Source of the DNA: Pocillopora verrucosa | Lineage: Eukaryota; Cnidaria; Anthozoa; Scleractinia; Pocilloporidae | NCBI RefSeq assembly: GCF_036669915.1 | Contig: NC_089323.1 | Coordinates: forward strand, 20,449,804 to 20,513,803 | DNA: 64,000 nt | Reading direction: 5' to 3' | In this document: positions 1 through 15,300 of the stretch, piece after piece | Numbering within the stretch: position 1 is the first letter of the stretch | How the letters are laid out: each line of letters opens with the position of its first letter | Made by a program: the position numbers and the translations under genes | The notes under the pieces: model-generated | What the model was told of the DNA's origin: nothing | Databases searched by the model: none | Seen by the model: only the letters and a program-made list of their open reading frames with translations

Positions 1-110
1 TTTGAGTTTCTTTGCTCTGAAGAGCTACCTCAGAAATTTCAGCAGAAATGTATAGAGAACACTATGGAGAATATGCATTCTGTTGTTAGGGTGTAAAGTA
101 CTAATCCATA
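1..110. mobile_element. 3' part of a MITE-like element at the window edge
   Basis: Contains AGAGAACACTATGGAGAATA and GTTGTTAGGGTGTAAAG, the end blocks of the second subfamily. Truncated by the window start; within the CWC27 transcription unit. Confidence 0.55.
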
Positions 111-3100
111 CTAATGAGAGGAATTCTGGTAACAATTTAATAAAATAACTATTATAATCTGACCTTTGAAACTGAAGCTACTGTTGATTCATCTTCTTCT
201 GCCTCTTCCCCGAATGACAATAAGCTAAAGTTTCTACAAGAAATCAAATTTGAAGTAAACAAAACCTGTGGTGACAAAATATCATATTTTGATGTTACCA
301 CATTACCTAAAAGCAATCTCTTTTTAATTAGTTCTAAATCTCTCTTACTGATTATCAAAGGCAATTATATGTAAGATGTAATACTAACTGATTCAAAAAC
401 TTGGGTTCAGTCTATTAGTTTGGTCTATGTTGAGGCATTTAACAAATACTACATGTAAATATATATTAACACATAAAAAGAACAAGAAGAGAAAAGCTGC
501 AGTGGCACCTACTTTGTTCCTTTGACTTTTTTCTTTTTTTCTTCCTCAGGTTTTGTTTTCACCTCCTCTTTTCTCTGCCTTGGAACTATGTCATCAAAAG
601 GATTATATAAAACCTGAAAATGAGGAATTTTTGTTTCACTATTGATAAGTAGTAATTACTGAATCTAAACCATTATTTCCTTCACTGATCCATTATTTGA
701 ACTTTTTTTCCCTTATATGATATTAGGATACCTCACTGACCCATGATAAATAATTTTAAGTAAGACTTCAAGGTCTATAGTATAGAAGATCAGTTAACTT
801 CATGAGAGGAAAAAATGATCACAGACTGTAACTATTACACCAATATTTAATTAACCTTTCACTCCGCAACACAATTCTTATAATATTAGTTCTGAGAATT
901 TGGCATTAGATCAACTAGTAATCCCCTAATTAATAACTTTCTTTATTGTATCGAAATTGTAAGGAGACATTCTGTCTTAGTCACTCTTAGGAATTCAAGG
1001 GTTTAAGGAAGTATAAATCAATCATTTCATCAAACCTCTGTTTTCTTTATCTTAGGAGGGAAAAGAGGTCTGTCATTACTGTCAACTTCACAATCTTCCA
1101 TCTTAATCATGTTGTAAATGGTGTCTCCAGCAACCTACAAACAGAGGTGACAAACTTTATCCAGATTTGTTACAGTAAAACATGAAAATTAAATATGGTT
1201 TTCCTTTCTGTTACACTGGCTTTTCATTGGCTTCATGCATTTTGATATTGCACTATGTGCTGATTCATCCTTGAGATTATTTTAGTTTGGTTTTGAGGGT
1301 GCTCAATCAAAAGAGCATTGCATGATAAACACATCCATCAGCAAGGATAGAGCTAGACTGCACTAGATACTATTTATACAAGTTATATACATAATTAGAT
1401 ACAAATTGAAAAATGGTGTAACCCTTGAAATCCAGAGGTCCTGGCTTTGAATGCTTCTCTAACTAATTGCAATATTTTTTTGGGTAGTCCCACCTGGAGT
1501 TTTCTGAGCAACTCTCAGTTTAGCATCCACTCTAGTCCTGAATTGCATTTTTTTTGTTTCACTTTGCTCAGTGTATTTGGCACAGGTGTGTTTTGCATTG
1601 TGTGTTTTTTCTATAGTCATCACCGGTAATTGCATCACCCCAACAAAAGACAATTTTTTAAAATTTATACCTTGCCAAATATGGTGTGTTTGCCATTCAA
1701 TTCATGTGTTGCTCCAAGAGTGAAAAAGAACTGACTTTGATTATCATTGGGCCCAGCATTAGCCATTGCAACCAGCCCTCTGCGCACAAAGCGAAGCCTT
1801 TGATGAAATTCATCCTACGAGAGCAAAGAGTACCTTAAAACAAGTCACTGAAAAATTTTAAATACAAGTTTAAACATTTTTAAAGTCATTATTCTGAAGC
1901 TCATTCTATTTACAAAAATGGATCCCATCAACCAAAATCAAGTTCAACAATTACCTTGAAAGGTCTTCCATAAATTGATTCTCCCCCTGAGACAAGAATA
2001 AAAAAAAATAAAAAAGAGGAGAAATGCAACCTTTTCACAGGTATCTGAGAAAACATGAAACACCACATTGAATAGAAAATTTATTTTAACCAAGTACAAG
2101 ACCATATTTATCAACTGGCCACAGCATATAACTTACCCATCCCTGTTCCTGTTGGGTCTCCTCCCTGCACACAGAAACCTACAGGAAAAACGTGAATGAG
2201 TTTGCTAACAGCTTGGATAAGTTTGCTGACAACTGAAATCAGTCCCAAACAACTTGGGTGAGTTCAGCAAGAACTTGGATAAGTTCATTGACAACTTTAG
2301 CAAGTTTGCTGATAACTACTGCAAGATCCCCAACAACTATGACAATGTCACTGACAACTTAGATGGGTTCATCAACAATTGTCAGACAAGCATGTAATAA
2401 CATGAAGCAAACTCCTTAATCTTTAATCTTTAATCACAGTTCATAACCTACATCGAACAAAGGTACAAAAATGGTTGACAGGACGGTAGTAGGGGGAAAC
2501 TAAATTCCCATGCTAAGACATACCCTCCCAAAAAAAAACAAAAAAAAACTATAACAAAAAAAAAACTGGTATTTGGGGTAATTACTGGGGAAATTAAAAC
2601 TATATTTTTTTGGTGTAACACATCATATTTTGTGGATGTCACTTAATCAATGTTTACCTTTGACAATTCTGTGGAAAATAGTGCCATCATAATATCCCTC
2701 CATACAGAGCTGAACAAAATTCCTGCAGGTTTTAGGAGCTTCTTTTGACCACAACTCAATCTCTATTTCTCCAGATGAAGTAATGAGAAGAACCTGTTGT
2801 GATGAAGTGAAAATAGCTGTAAATGGTATTTGTGAAAAGCTGTAATGGTTGCAAAAGAATTTTTTATGACTTTTATTTTAAAACCCTCTTAAACAACTTT
2901 AAAGAAAATTATTTCAAATGGTACAACAAACAAGAACTTGGAATAATTATTAAATGAAAATTATTTAAATCATAAGATGGTAATCTCAATTACTTTTCAC
3001 CACTTCACCAAAATTTTGAACAGCTGGAGATTGCAAGCAGGATATATCGTATTAATTTATCACAATTATTCATAAGCTTGAATGAATGGCAGCCAGTCGA

Positions 3101-3452
3101 GAGAACTGAAATTTTGATCAAGAGTGAGAGCGATGTAAATAACTGGCCCTGTTTCAGTATTTTTTCCCAAGTGTTGATTTCTTTCCGCTAAGTCACGCAA
3201 AAAATGACACAGCATGTCGATACACATTTCGTTACTCAAGCCAGCTGTTGCGAGACGACGATAACTCTAAAAGATCTACTACTTGGACAACTTGTTGTCT
3301 TGAAATGTTCAAATCTGCGCGCCATACTTTTACAACAACTGCCTCATTTCCGACAATTTTCTTATAATTCTGCCAGAAATTTTTCCCAGCCAAGTATGAC
3401 TATTTCTCACCTTTCCATTTGTTGGAGGCTCTTGGATATATATGTTGCTCAT
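1..3452 (-). CDS. CWC27: CWC27 spliceosome-associated cyclophilin, 5' part (partial)
   Basis: Nuclear cyclophilin-type peptidyl-prolyl isomerase-like protein of the activated spliceosome. Eight coding exons can be placed: 3411-3452 (start [14 protein letters not shown]), 2658-2793, 2137-2178, 1955-1986, 1671-1814, 1036-1134, 513-613 and 164-233, giving about 222 residues. All have GT-AG borders and compatible phases. Residues about 15-165 form the cyclophilin fold, with [16 protein letters not shown] and SQFFFTLG motifs. The tail begins [12 protein letters not shown], diagnostic of CWC27 rather than of other cyclophilins, and continues [14 protein letters not shown]. The 3' end, a charged tail in the family, lies beyond the left edge. 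Its start is 138 bases from the DBT start on the opposite strand, implying a shared promoter. Intron 3 holds a degenerate minisatellite. Whether it is catalytically active cannot be judged here. Confidence 0.95.
836..1015. mobile_element. Degenerate MITE in CWC27 intron
   Basis: Opens TTAACCTTTCACTCCGCAAC, contains TTCTGAGAATTTGGCATTAG and ends AGTCACTCTTAGGAATTCAA, matching the layout of 10532-10746 with more decay. Confidence 0.6.
2195..2385. repeat. Degenerate minisatellite in CWC27 intron
   Basis: About seven imperfect copies of a 20-30 base unit of the type ACTTGGATAAGTTTGCTGAC AAC, for example TTGGATAAGTTTGCTGACAA, TTGGATAAGTTCATTGACAA and TTTAGCAAGTTTGCTGATAA. Confidence 0.75.
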
Positions 3453-3590
3453 TTTTGTAAAATTTGAAATTTAGTTGCAGACAACTTCTTCCTTAAAACC
3501 TGTTTATGAAATCCTCTTCCAGAAACGAAACAAATCAGCGGATATGCCTCTGCAAGCAGGCGCATGTCTTGCTCCACGTGTTTATATTTC
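3453..3590. promoter_or_regulatory. Bidirectional promoter between CWC27 and DBT
   Basis: Only 138 bases separate the CWC27 start codon (minus strand) from the first DBT ATG (plus strand), so both 5' UTRs and core promoters must share or overlap this stretch. I see no convincing TATA box. The interval is inferred to be regulatory from the head-to-head geometry alone; transcription start sites are not visible. Confidence 0.6.
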
Positions 3591-6500
3591 ATGATGGCGT
3601 CCAAATTGTCTGTGTTACGAAACTTGGCCCTAAGGAGAAATCTTCGTATTTTTTGCCATCAGGTGAGTGCATCATTTATGTTAATTGAATTTCTATTATC
3701 ATTCCTTCTACAATAAATTTTTCTAAATCCAGAACCGACCAATTGTCAAAGGAAAACGCCCGATCTGTTCATGTGTGACGATTGGAAATTCAAATTTTAG
3801 CAAGGTTAGTTCAGTGATCTTCAACAAATTTCTGCAGATGATCTTACTTTTCTTGCCTCAATTTAAGGGATTACTCACATAATGATTTTTTAATTTACAG
3901 GAGTTTGGAAAACAACCGCGTGGTTTACGATTTCTACGAACAACGTCAGGTACGTGATGGGTACATCAAATTAGGTGTTAGTTATTCTATTTGTTGAATT
4001 TTTCAGAGATCTTGTGAAAGATTAGGACGATTCACACTGATTTACTGCCTCTCTGAAGTAATTGATGATCGTTATGAAGCGAACCTTCAATTGGAAAAGT
4101 ACACTGAATAATTTACGAAAACTTCCGATGATGGGCGTTATGGGGGTGTGTCAGGGGTGTGACAGATGTGATGGTATTGATTTTAAAAGTATTCTTTAAA
4201 TTAGCTACTAGTTTTTTTATGCCATTCAAACAATACAGTCTACCATTCAAATTGTTCTTTAGTAAAAAAAAAAAAAAAAATTTAATCAGGTGTGAATGGA
4301 GAAGTCCTTCCTTTTAAATTATCTGACATTGGGGAAGGAATTGCAGAGGTTACAATCAAAGAGTGGTAAGTTTTATATGATACCTATATCATTATCCCTT
4401 TCACTCCCAGTAGGGACCAAGACATACTTTCTCCTTACAATTAAATAAATATAACATCACACACACAAGTAATGAGAATGTAGAAGGATATCAATCAGTC
4501 AATTATCATTTAATAATGATATATATTAACTTAAATAATGCAGATATCAATATTATTTGACCTAATACTGAATTATCAGAACTAAAATTACAAGCAATGT
4601 ATAGCAGCCAGTGAGAAGAATCACAAATAAAAGAGATCTTGGAGATGAAAGAGTTAAAAGAAATTAATTTTGTCATTTTTCTATTAGGTATGTGAAGCCA
4701 GGTGATCATGTGAATCAGTTTGACAGTATTTGTGAAGTACAGAGTGACAAGGTTAGACTACATAACATTTATAATCATTTCTGGTGATTTTCCCTTAAAT
4801 TATCAAAAATAAAATCTAATCCTCTTCATCATTTGCAGGCATCAGTAACAATAACAAGCCGATTTGATGGTACAATCAGGAAACTGTATTATGATGTAGA
4901 TGATATTGCAAGAGTTGGACAACCCTTAGTGGACATAGAAGCAGAAGCTAATATTGAATCCAGTGAGTTTTTATTGCAAATCATATGCATTTTATCCTAA
5001 AATCTTATGATAATCTATAGCCAACTAAATGAAAAATGAATATTTTTTCAGTCAATTTTGAGAGTATTGATATTTGGGTAGGGAGAAGAAATAATCGTGC
5101 AGAGAACAATAATATAATGGACAATATATTTCCATACTAGTTAATAGGTGCATTCTTGTTGGCAAATTGGTGAGTCCAGATGAAAGTAAGTAACTGCTAG
5201 AGACTCTTTTTTTTTTTCAACTATTAATAACCATGGATTAGTAAAGTGCTTTCCATAAAGCTTTAGATTAAATCCTTATCTTAACTGTGATATTTGGTAT
5301 TTTAAGATGTTGATGCTGGTCCAAGCCCTGCTGAAGATGTCATGGCTGCCCAACAGAAGCCTAAACCAACGCATGCTATAGAACAACCACTTCCACCTCC
5401 ACCCCTCTCCCCTCAGTCTTCACCACCTCAGTCAAAAGCTTCACCAGCCCCTCCCCCTCAGATTACCACAAAGCAGACTAACAGTGATGGGAAAGTGTTA
5501 ACAACACCAGCTGTACGCAAAATGGCAATAGACTATAATGTAAGAAGAAGTAAATAGATTTCAAGTAGTCCTTAAAAAGTTTTGTCAACTTCTTTTTAAC
5601 ATACTTTTCCTCAGCTAGTTTTAAGAATTAACTGGGTAGTAAGTGAGGTGAGCACGTGCTTTTCAAGACCTGAATTGAAATTTTCGCAAAAAATTTTGTT
5701 TTCCAGATTGAACTGGGTGACATCCCAGGAACTGGTAGGGATGGCAGAATCCTTAAAGAAGATGTGTTGAATTACATTGAGAGAATGAAGGCTAAACCCA
5801 CTGAAGGTGAGTTTTTGGATAGAAGATTTATTTTTTTGGAACAAATTGTTTGTCTGAGCACTCTTTCCAATGTCTTCACAGCCCCTGCCCCCACAGTAGA
5901 GGTTGCTGCCCCAACCACCCCACCCTCAACTCAAATTGCAAGACCAGAGGTGGTGCTTGAAGACAGAACAGAAGCTATCAAAGGAATCAGGAGAGCAATG
6001 GCTAAGGCTATGACAGCATCACTTACAATTCCACATTTTGGATACAAGGATGAAGTAATTCTAAATGAGCTTGTGAGGTAACAAATGATTTTACTTGTCC
6101 AAGGTCTGTGTATATCTTCTTTCCTTTTCTGTTAAATTTCGAACTACCTGTCCCTTTACACTGTCAAATACATATGGAGGTAAGTGAGAAATATATTCGG
6201 CTATTGGTTCTCTTATTATATTTTTGTCCAGGGTAAGAAATCACAGTAAAGAATCATTTCAGGCCAGAGGGATGAAGTTATCCTTTATGCCAATGTTTAT
6301 GAAGGCAACTTCTATGGCTCTGCTCCACTTCCCAATACTAAACAGCTCAGTGGATCCTGCATGTGAGAATATCACTTTTAAGGTATTTAATAATTCCTCC
6401 TAAGAGTAAGAAATGATCTATGGTTGCCTGATAATTAAAATATCATAATTGAAAGTGTACATCATAAACAGTACCTCCAAGAACCTCAAACCATTTAATG

Positions 6501-8149
6501 TAATAATCCTAATTTAGCAGACTACTCAGGGCAGATCACATGCACTATTTTAACCCTCTAAATTCCCAGAAGTGATTGACATGTAACTTCTCCCTATAAT
6601 ATCCATAATTTATCTAGAAAACAGGAAATGAGAATACTTAAACTTATCAGGTAGAAGTTGCTATCTTGATCCAATACAAAATTCTCATAACTAATTTATG
6701 AGGAAATGTGTAGCAGCTAAAGGAGAGAATTCACAATCAGAGCTTGGGAGTCGAGGATTAACTGAAATCAAAGGGTGTAGACCATGCGATGATCGATCTT
6801 ATGATTAACATCTATTCAAAATACAATAATTCCCATAATAATTTTATTCCTCAACAATTTTTTCTCCAACATGTTAATGAATACTACATTTTGATCCCAT
6901 TTGTCAGGGTTCACACAACATTGGGGTTGCCATGGATACACAACAAGGCTTAGTGGTACCAAATGTGAAAAATGTACAGAACAAGTCAATATTTGATATC
7001 ACTGTAGAGCTTAACAGACTTCATCAGCTTGGACTGGCTGGTAAACTTACACCAGAAGACTTGATTGGAGGAACATTTACCCTCTCAAACATTGGATCAG
7101 TAAGCTTCATCTTTGAATAGTTACAAGTTCAATTTAATTTTAAATTAGTTATTTTCACATTGACTGTAATTTTTGAAGTGGCGAGCATTGAGGGCTTCTA
7201 AACACCAAAATTCTGCCAAGGTTTAGACCTGTTGGACAACACATCACAGTTGAGGTCATGATTGCAAAAATTTGCTTCAAGTGACATGGACAATTTTGCA
7301 CAAATTCAAACTGATTTAATTTGTGCAATGGTCACCCAAACCCAACACAGCAAATAGTTTGTTGTGAAGATCTGAGTCTGTGGCTCATCGCTTAGTGGAG
7401 CCAAGCCTTTGTAAGAAATTGAAATATGAACCTTTGCATCTTTGGTTACATGATCCAATTGTCTATGATGTCTTTGCCAGATTGGAGGAACATATGCAAA
7501 ACCAGTGATTATGCCTCCTGAGGTTGCCATTGGTGCTATTGGAAGAATACAGGTTAGCATACTCATTTAACTTTTTAAATTTTCAGGAGATAACAAGTCT
7601 GGGTTCAATATCATGGACATATTGTTACAAGGAGGTAGCTTGTCTGAAGGCTGTCTAAGCAACATCTGACCTCTCCCTTGCCTTTTTCAAGAAAAAGTAA
7701 TCATGATAATCAAAACAACTTATGTGCTCCAAAACAATGCTTTCATTAGGAAATGTATTGGAGAATAGTGTAAAGTAAAAGTAGAATATTCTCCACATCT
7801 GAAAAAGAGCTAGCTCAGGGTATGGAAATTTAGTAAGAGAATTCTGCATACTAGCTAAAGAGTTCTTTTATCCCTTAATGGTCAATGAACACCCTGCAAA
7901 TTGTCAGTGAAACACAAGTTAAGGACTCCTCTTTTTTCCCCTACTGTTTACTCACATGGTTATTTGTAACAATTTTTATAGGAAGTCCCCAAGTTTGATA
8001 AGGATGACAATATTTACAGAGCGTATATAGTCAATGTAAGCTGGTCAGCTGATCACAGAGTCATAGAAGGTGCTACAATGGCTAGGTTTTCAAACCTATG
8101 GAAATCTTATCTAGAAAACCCTGCTTCTATGATGATGGACTTAAGATAA
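3591..8149 (+). CDS. DBT: Lipoamide acyltransferase (E2) of branched-chain alpha-keto acid dehydrogenase, mitochondrial
   Basis: Core E2 subunit that moves the acyl group from the lipoyl arm to CoA in valine, leucine and isoleucine breakdown in the mitochondrial matrix. Thirteen exons: 3591-3662, 3733-3804, 3901-3949, 4290-4365, 4688-4751, 4839-4962, 5307-5539, 5707-5806, 5882-6077, 6232-6382, 6908-7099, 7481-7552, 7982-8149 (about 521 residues from the ATG at 3594; an adjacent in-frame ATG lies at 3591). The N terminus is basic and hydroxylated, fitting a mitochondrial presequence. The lipoyl domain has its lysine at about residue 110 (EVQSDKASVTI). A Pro/Ala-rich linker ([11 protein letters not shown]), a peripheral-subunit-binding domain (about 215-255, [16 protein letters not shown]) and the acyltransferase domain follow. 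The family HxxxDG motif reads DHRVIEG, with Glu at about 495 in place of Asp. Otherwise the gene looks intact. Confidence 0.96.
6550..6761. mobile_element. MITE of the TTAACCCTTTAACTCC family
   Basis: Begins TAACCCTCTAAATTCCCAGA, ends GGGAGTCGAGGATTA, and shares internal blocks with the element at 22761 (CTTCTCCCTATAATATCCAT; CAGGAAATGAGAATACT; ACTTATCAGGTAGAAGTT). Located in the DBT intron between exons 10 and 11. Confidence 0.85.
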
Positions 8150-9480
8150 TAATTCTCTTGTGCACCAATTAGCCTTATTAATTTGCCTGTAAGGATTGTC
8201 AAATTGTTGTAAGGGCTCAATACTACGTTTCATGCAAAAACAGTTTTACAGGTACATGCCTGTACAGTTATTACATGGAGAAAAATTAGATCAAGAAATT
8301 CCACAAGCAAAGCATTTCAAGACTAATATTGATAACAGGTTAAGGTTAGTGTTGCTTAGGAGATGCATAGGTGTGCAGTTGTACAGATACTGACATTGAT
8401 CCAATGAATAATACCTTCACCTTATGTGGCTTGTATATACTAGAAAGAGCTATTTTACCAATGGGTAATGTTTTACCCTTGATACAAAATAGGGTTCAAT
8501 AAGTGAAAAAATGCTAGTGTTATTTATTTTTAATTCTTGAAAAAAATACATTAACTTTACATTTAGTTGGGGTTTACAACACTGTAACTTGAAGCAACTA
8601 GGGAAAATAATAATACATAAGGCTATATTTTCATACAAGTTTCATATTTAACCTTTAAAAAGGATTTGTTCAGTCTAGGTCTGGTTTTCATCTTTCAAAT
8701 GATGTTCAGAAAATGAGCTTTGTGAGGATTATCTATCAAGATCATGGACTATCTTTGACAGTATCTTAATATTAAAACTTACTGTAAACTCAGTTACTTT
8801 CATATAAAACCATGGGTAAAAGCAATTAGGTATTCAAGTATTTTGTTATGTGTTTCATAATCTAATTATAAATCTCATGCGGCACTATTAACACTAAACT
8901 ACTAAAACAGCTGCCCAAGTATATAGTGTGTACAAAGTGCAGAATAAAATAGCAAGAACAAGCTCTTGGAGTTCTTACAATTTCTTTCTAAAAAGTTTTC
9001 ATAACAGAGTTAAATTAAAAATACAGTCATGTAAGAATTTGTTTCCTTCCAATATAATCAACCCCTACATTGTGAGAACATCTTCCCCCTAACTACACCA
9101 AACATCAGTGGTATAGTTCTTGTACTAATAAGCTGAACCTTTGAACAGACAGAGAAGAGAGTTGAATTACATAAAAACAAATTGTTGATGTTTTAAAAAA
9201 AAAAGTGTTACCTTGTCCTTGCAAAACCATGCATATGACTATGGTTTTGGTTTTACACTTTGACAGTTGAACAAGTGAAAAAGAACTTTTAACTCAAATT
9301 ATAGCAATATTGTTAATATTTGAATACCAGTAAAGAACTGAAGCACTTTCAAAACTTGTGATAATAGTTGATACAGAAGGCTTAAACATCCACCCTTGCT
9401 CATGGATCTTTCCCACATTTCAGTTTCAAGCATCATAATCTATTCACAAGAACATTAGGGTTGAATAGTCTTGAAGAGCA
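8150..9480. other. Convergent 3' regions of DBT and SREK1IP1
   Basis: AT-rich sequence between the DBT stop codon and the SREK1IP1 stop codon on the opposite strand. The genes converge, so this presumably holds both 3' UTRs. Short ORFs here show no recognisable homology or splice structure and I do not call them. No repeat structure was evident. Confidence 0.6.
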
Positions 9481-12130
<2,650 letters not shown>

Positions 12131-12390
12131 TTTAAATCCAATTAAGACTATTTGTGGTAGCTAGATGTGCATTTTACCTTTGAAAACCTGGTTAATCTTA
12201 TTCGCTCACGAACGAAGTTCAAATGTTTCAAAACGCCGCCATGTTGATTGAACGGCATACACTGGGGCTCAGTTGGACCAAGGTTCCTCACGACCAACTC
12301 GGATAAACATGGCGGTTTAGAGATCCTATTGTCTTTTTATGTTTACGCTGTATTTTGCCCCATCAAGTTGATTGGAAAACCTTTGATCCG
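12131..12390. promoter_or_regulatory. Bidirectional promoter between SREK1IP1 and HMGXB4
   Basis: The two start codons face away from each other across 260 bases. The interval contains two copies of the motif ACATGGCGG/CCGCCATGTT (near 12237-12246 and 12307-12316), which resembles YY1-type CCAT core sites common near animal start sites. The regulatory role is inferred from geometry and motif resemblance only. Confidence 0.55.
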
Positions 12391-15300
12391 ATGTCTCATC
12401 GAAAGGCAACTAAACGTAGAAGAGAATTAGCTGGAGATGATGACTTCTCCCCGTCTTTCTTCCCGCAAAAGAAGCGATCTAAATCGCAAGAACAAAATAC
12501 TCAAACGAACGAAAGGCTACAGGATAATCTGTCGATGGAAGAAACTGAAACTGGTGTTAGAAGGTCATCAAGGACTCCTAAACCAAAAGTATTTGACGAT
12601 GAAGAGACTGCAGTTATTAGTCGAAGTCCTGACGTAACTTTAAGTCCAAAACCAAGTGACTTTGAAATAACTCAATCAGTAGCCAGTCAGCCTTCCAATA
12701 AATCCAAATTAACTTCGCCCACAGACGACGCTCCGATCGCCAAGAAACCTAAAAAAATAAGTTCTTCAGCCACTTTTGACGAGGGCCATAAAAGAGAAAC
12801 GAGACGAAGCTATCAAAGTTATCTGAAAGAAATCGAAACAGATACGGAAGTTTTCAAGGATGCTATTGTTAAGGTGGTTGAGGATCGAACACCAAAGCTC
12901 ACTGAAAATATTCAGAAGGATAAAAAAGAAACAGGATCTTCAAAGACACGGATTAAGAAAGAAACACAAGCAGATTTTTCTCCAAAAGTCAGGACATCTT
13001 CTAGAACCCCAGTTCCTAAAAGGATCTTCTCTCTGCTTGAAGAGGGAGAGAAGGAGGAGAAGAAACCAGAGGTATCTGTGATCCCAGAGGATACAATTGA
13101 GCCAGTACATATACCATCAACGTCTCCTAAAATGAGGGTCTCCTCAAGGGCTCATCTACCAAAGAAGAACTTTTATTTATTGGAGAAGGATGATGTTAGG
13201 GAAACAAAACAAGATGTGATAGAGAATAGCAGAACAAGAACTCCAAAAGTTCAAGGTAGCAAGAAAAGTAAATCCAAAGAGGGAAGAAATGATCAGGAAC
13301 TGTTAAGGAACACACCAGAAAATTCCGATGAACCATCTCCAAAAATCAGAATTTCTTCACGAGGTCACATGCCTAAAAGAACTTTCTCACTTCTTGAAGG
13401 TGACAAGGATGACAAGAATATAGAAGAAAATAGAAATCAGTTGCCAAATACACTCAGGGATGACAATGGTATGTCACAGACTCTTACTGAGTTCCAAATT
13501 ACAACTGTAGACCTAAAGGAACCAAAGAGGCGAAGGAGTTCCAGCAATCAACAATTAAATAAACCAAAATCATCTCCTAAGGAAGAGGTAAACTTGTTTC
13601 CAGACCGTGAAAGTGAAGTGTCACTTAGCACAGCAGACAAATTAGATGTGTCTAAAGGCATCAGTGTGAGTATTCAAGAATCTGGTGAAGTGTATATGGG
13701 AAGAAAGAAGTCAGAATATTCTAAAGATGATCAGGATAGAGGAAAGATGAATAAACGAAAGGGTAAACCTGTGAAAAAGAAGATTATGCAATCAGAAGAA
13801 GTTCAGATGGCAACATTAACAGCATTCAAAGTGAGAGCTGAATCTGACCATTGTACTGGTGAAGAAACATCATCGACTCCAAAGCCAGCCAAACCTAAAA
13901 GCACACCTAAAGTTAAACAAGCTGATAAATCGTCAACAAAGAAAGGCAGTAGTGTTGGAAAAGGAGTCATGAAGGAGGATGGTGTAGAAAACAAACTAGG
14001 ATTTTCACAGAGTGATATTGTTACCAGTGATGATAATTCAGCAAGTGATTTAAATGCTGGTGCATCAAATGTGAAAAGAAAGGGAAAGATCATGAAAAGT
14101 AGTAAACAGAAGGCTAGCAAACACAAGGATACGGTGTCTGAGGAGCTAGAGAAAGTTCAAAGTAATCATGACAGTGAAGATAAAGGACATGAACATATCA
14201 TCCTAAAATTACAGCTTCCTCAATCAGAGGATGGAACAAAACATAAGAAACATCATCATCATCATCACCATCATCATAAGCACAAACAAGCATCTAGAAA
14301 TCACAAAGATGGATCACCAAAAACATCACATCACAAGAAACCTGCTGCTAAATTACATCCTGATGGCAGTCAAACAGTCCCAGCCTCAGAGAAAAACAAG
14401 AAAAAGATTTCAATCAAATTCAAAGGCCTTTCCAATAGTAATGTAGAAATGGTGAGCAATGCCTTAGAACAAAGCAGCAATACAGTGAATTTACCTGAGC
14501 AATCAAAGGAAGGCAATAAAAAGAAAAAGAAACAAAAATTTCCAAGTTCCCAGAATGAAAAGCATCTAGCATCACCATCACAAACTGAAAGTGAACATGT
14601 TAAGTTAGTCATAAAGAAAGAGAAGATTCCCACCAGTAGTAAGTCTGATGAAGTGAAGAAAAAGAAGAACACTAAACCAACAACACTGGCAGTAGACCAT
14701 CAGAAAAAGAAAGGCTCTTCTAAAACAGAGAGTAAGAAAGAAACATCAGCTTCAACTTCAGCCAAAAGAATCAAGTCACCACAGGTAGGTTCATCTCATT
14801 AAGCTTATCATGTATGCTACACATGTATGTGCATTTTATAATGTATACTATGTGTATCAATCAATATCTTTGTGGAGTGGTTTGAACCTAAGGAGGAGGG
14901 GTTACATTTGAGTATGTTGTCTGATCTTTTGGGTAGTCTTGTCGGTAGTGATGACTGATGTTTGACAACCTGAGTGGAAGTCATCATCTGACTCTGATGA
15001 TGACTTTAGTCACTAACAACAACAGTCCTTCTCAGGACCATCCTCAATCAGATAATCAGACTACATGGTCAAATCAGTATCATGATAAGAAGTCTTAAGT
15101 TTTATTGTAGAACTGGCTCTGCAAGCAAGCAAGATGGGCACATGCTGTTTGCTCGGGGTAACCTCCTTTTGTTATCTCTGAAAAAAGGATATTGACTTTG
15201 TTCTAGTATATATAAATGCAAAACTGTTCTATATCCAGCTCTTTTGATTTACAGTAACACTTTATGTTACTTTATGTTTTATGACTCAGAATGTTATATG

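Noticed and set aside
12355-12390. Upstream extension of HMGXB4 beginning MPHQVDWKTFDP
   Set aside because: The first codon is TTG, not ATG; the next in-frame ATG at 12391 is a better start.
13803-14126. 107-codon minus-strand ORF inside HMGXB4 exon 1
   Set aside because: Antisense shadow of a Lys/Ser-rich coding exon; hydrophobic Phe/Leu composition is the mirror of that codon use.
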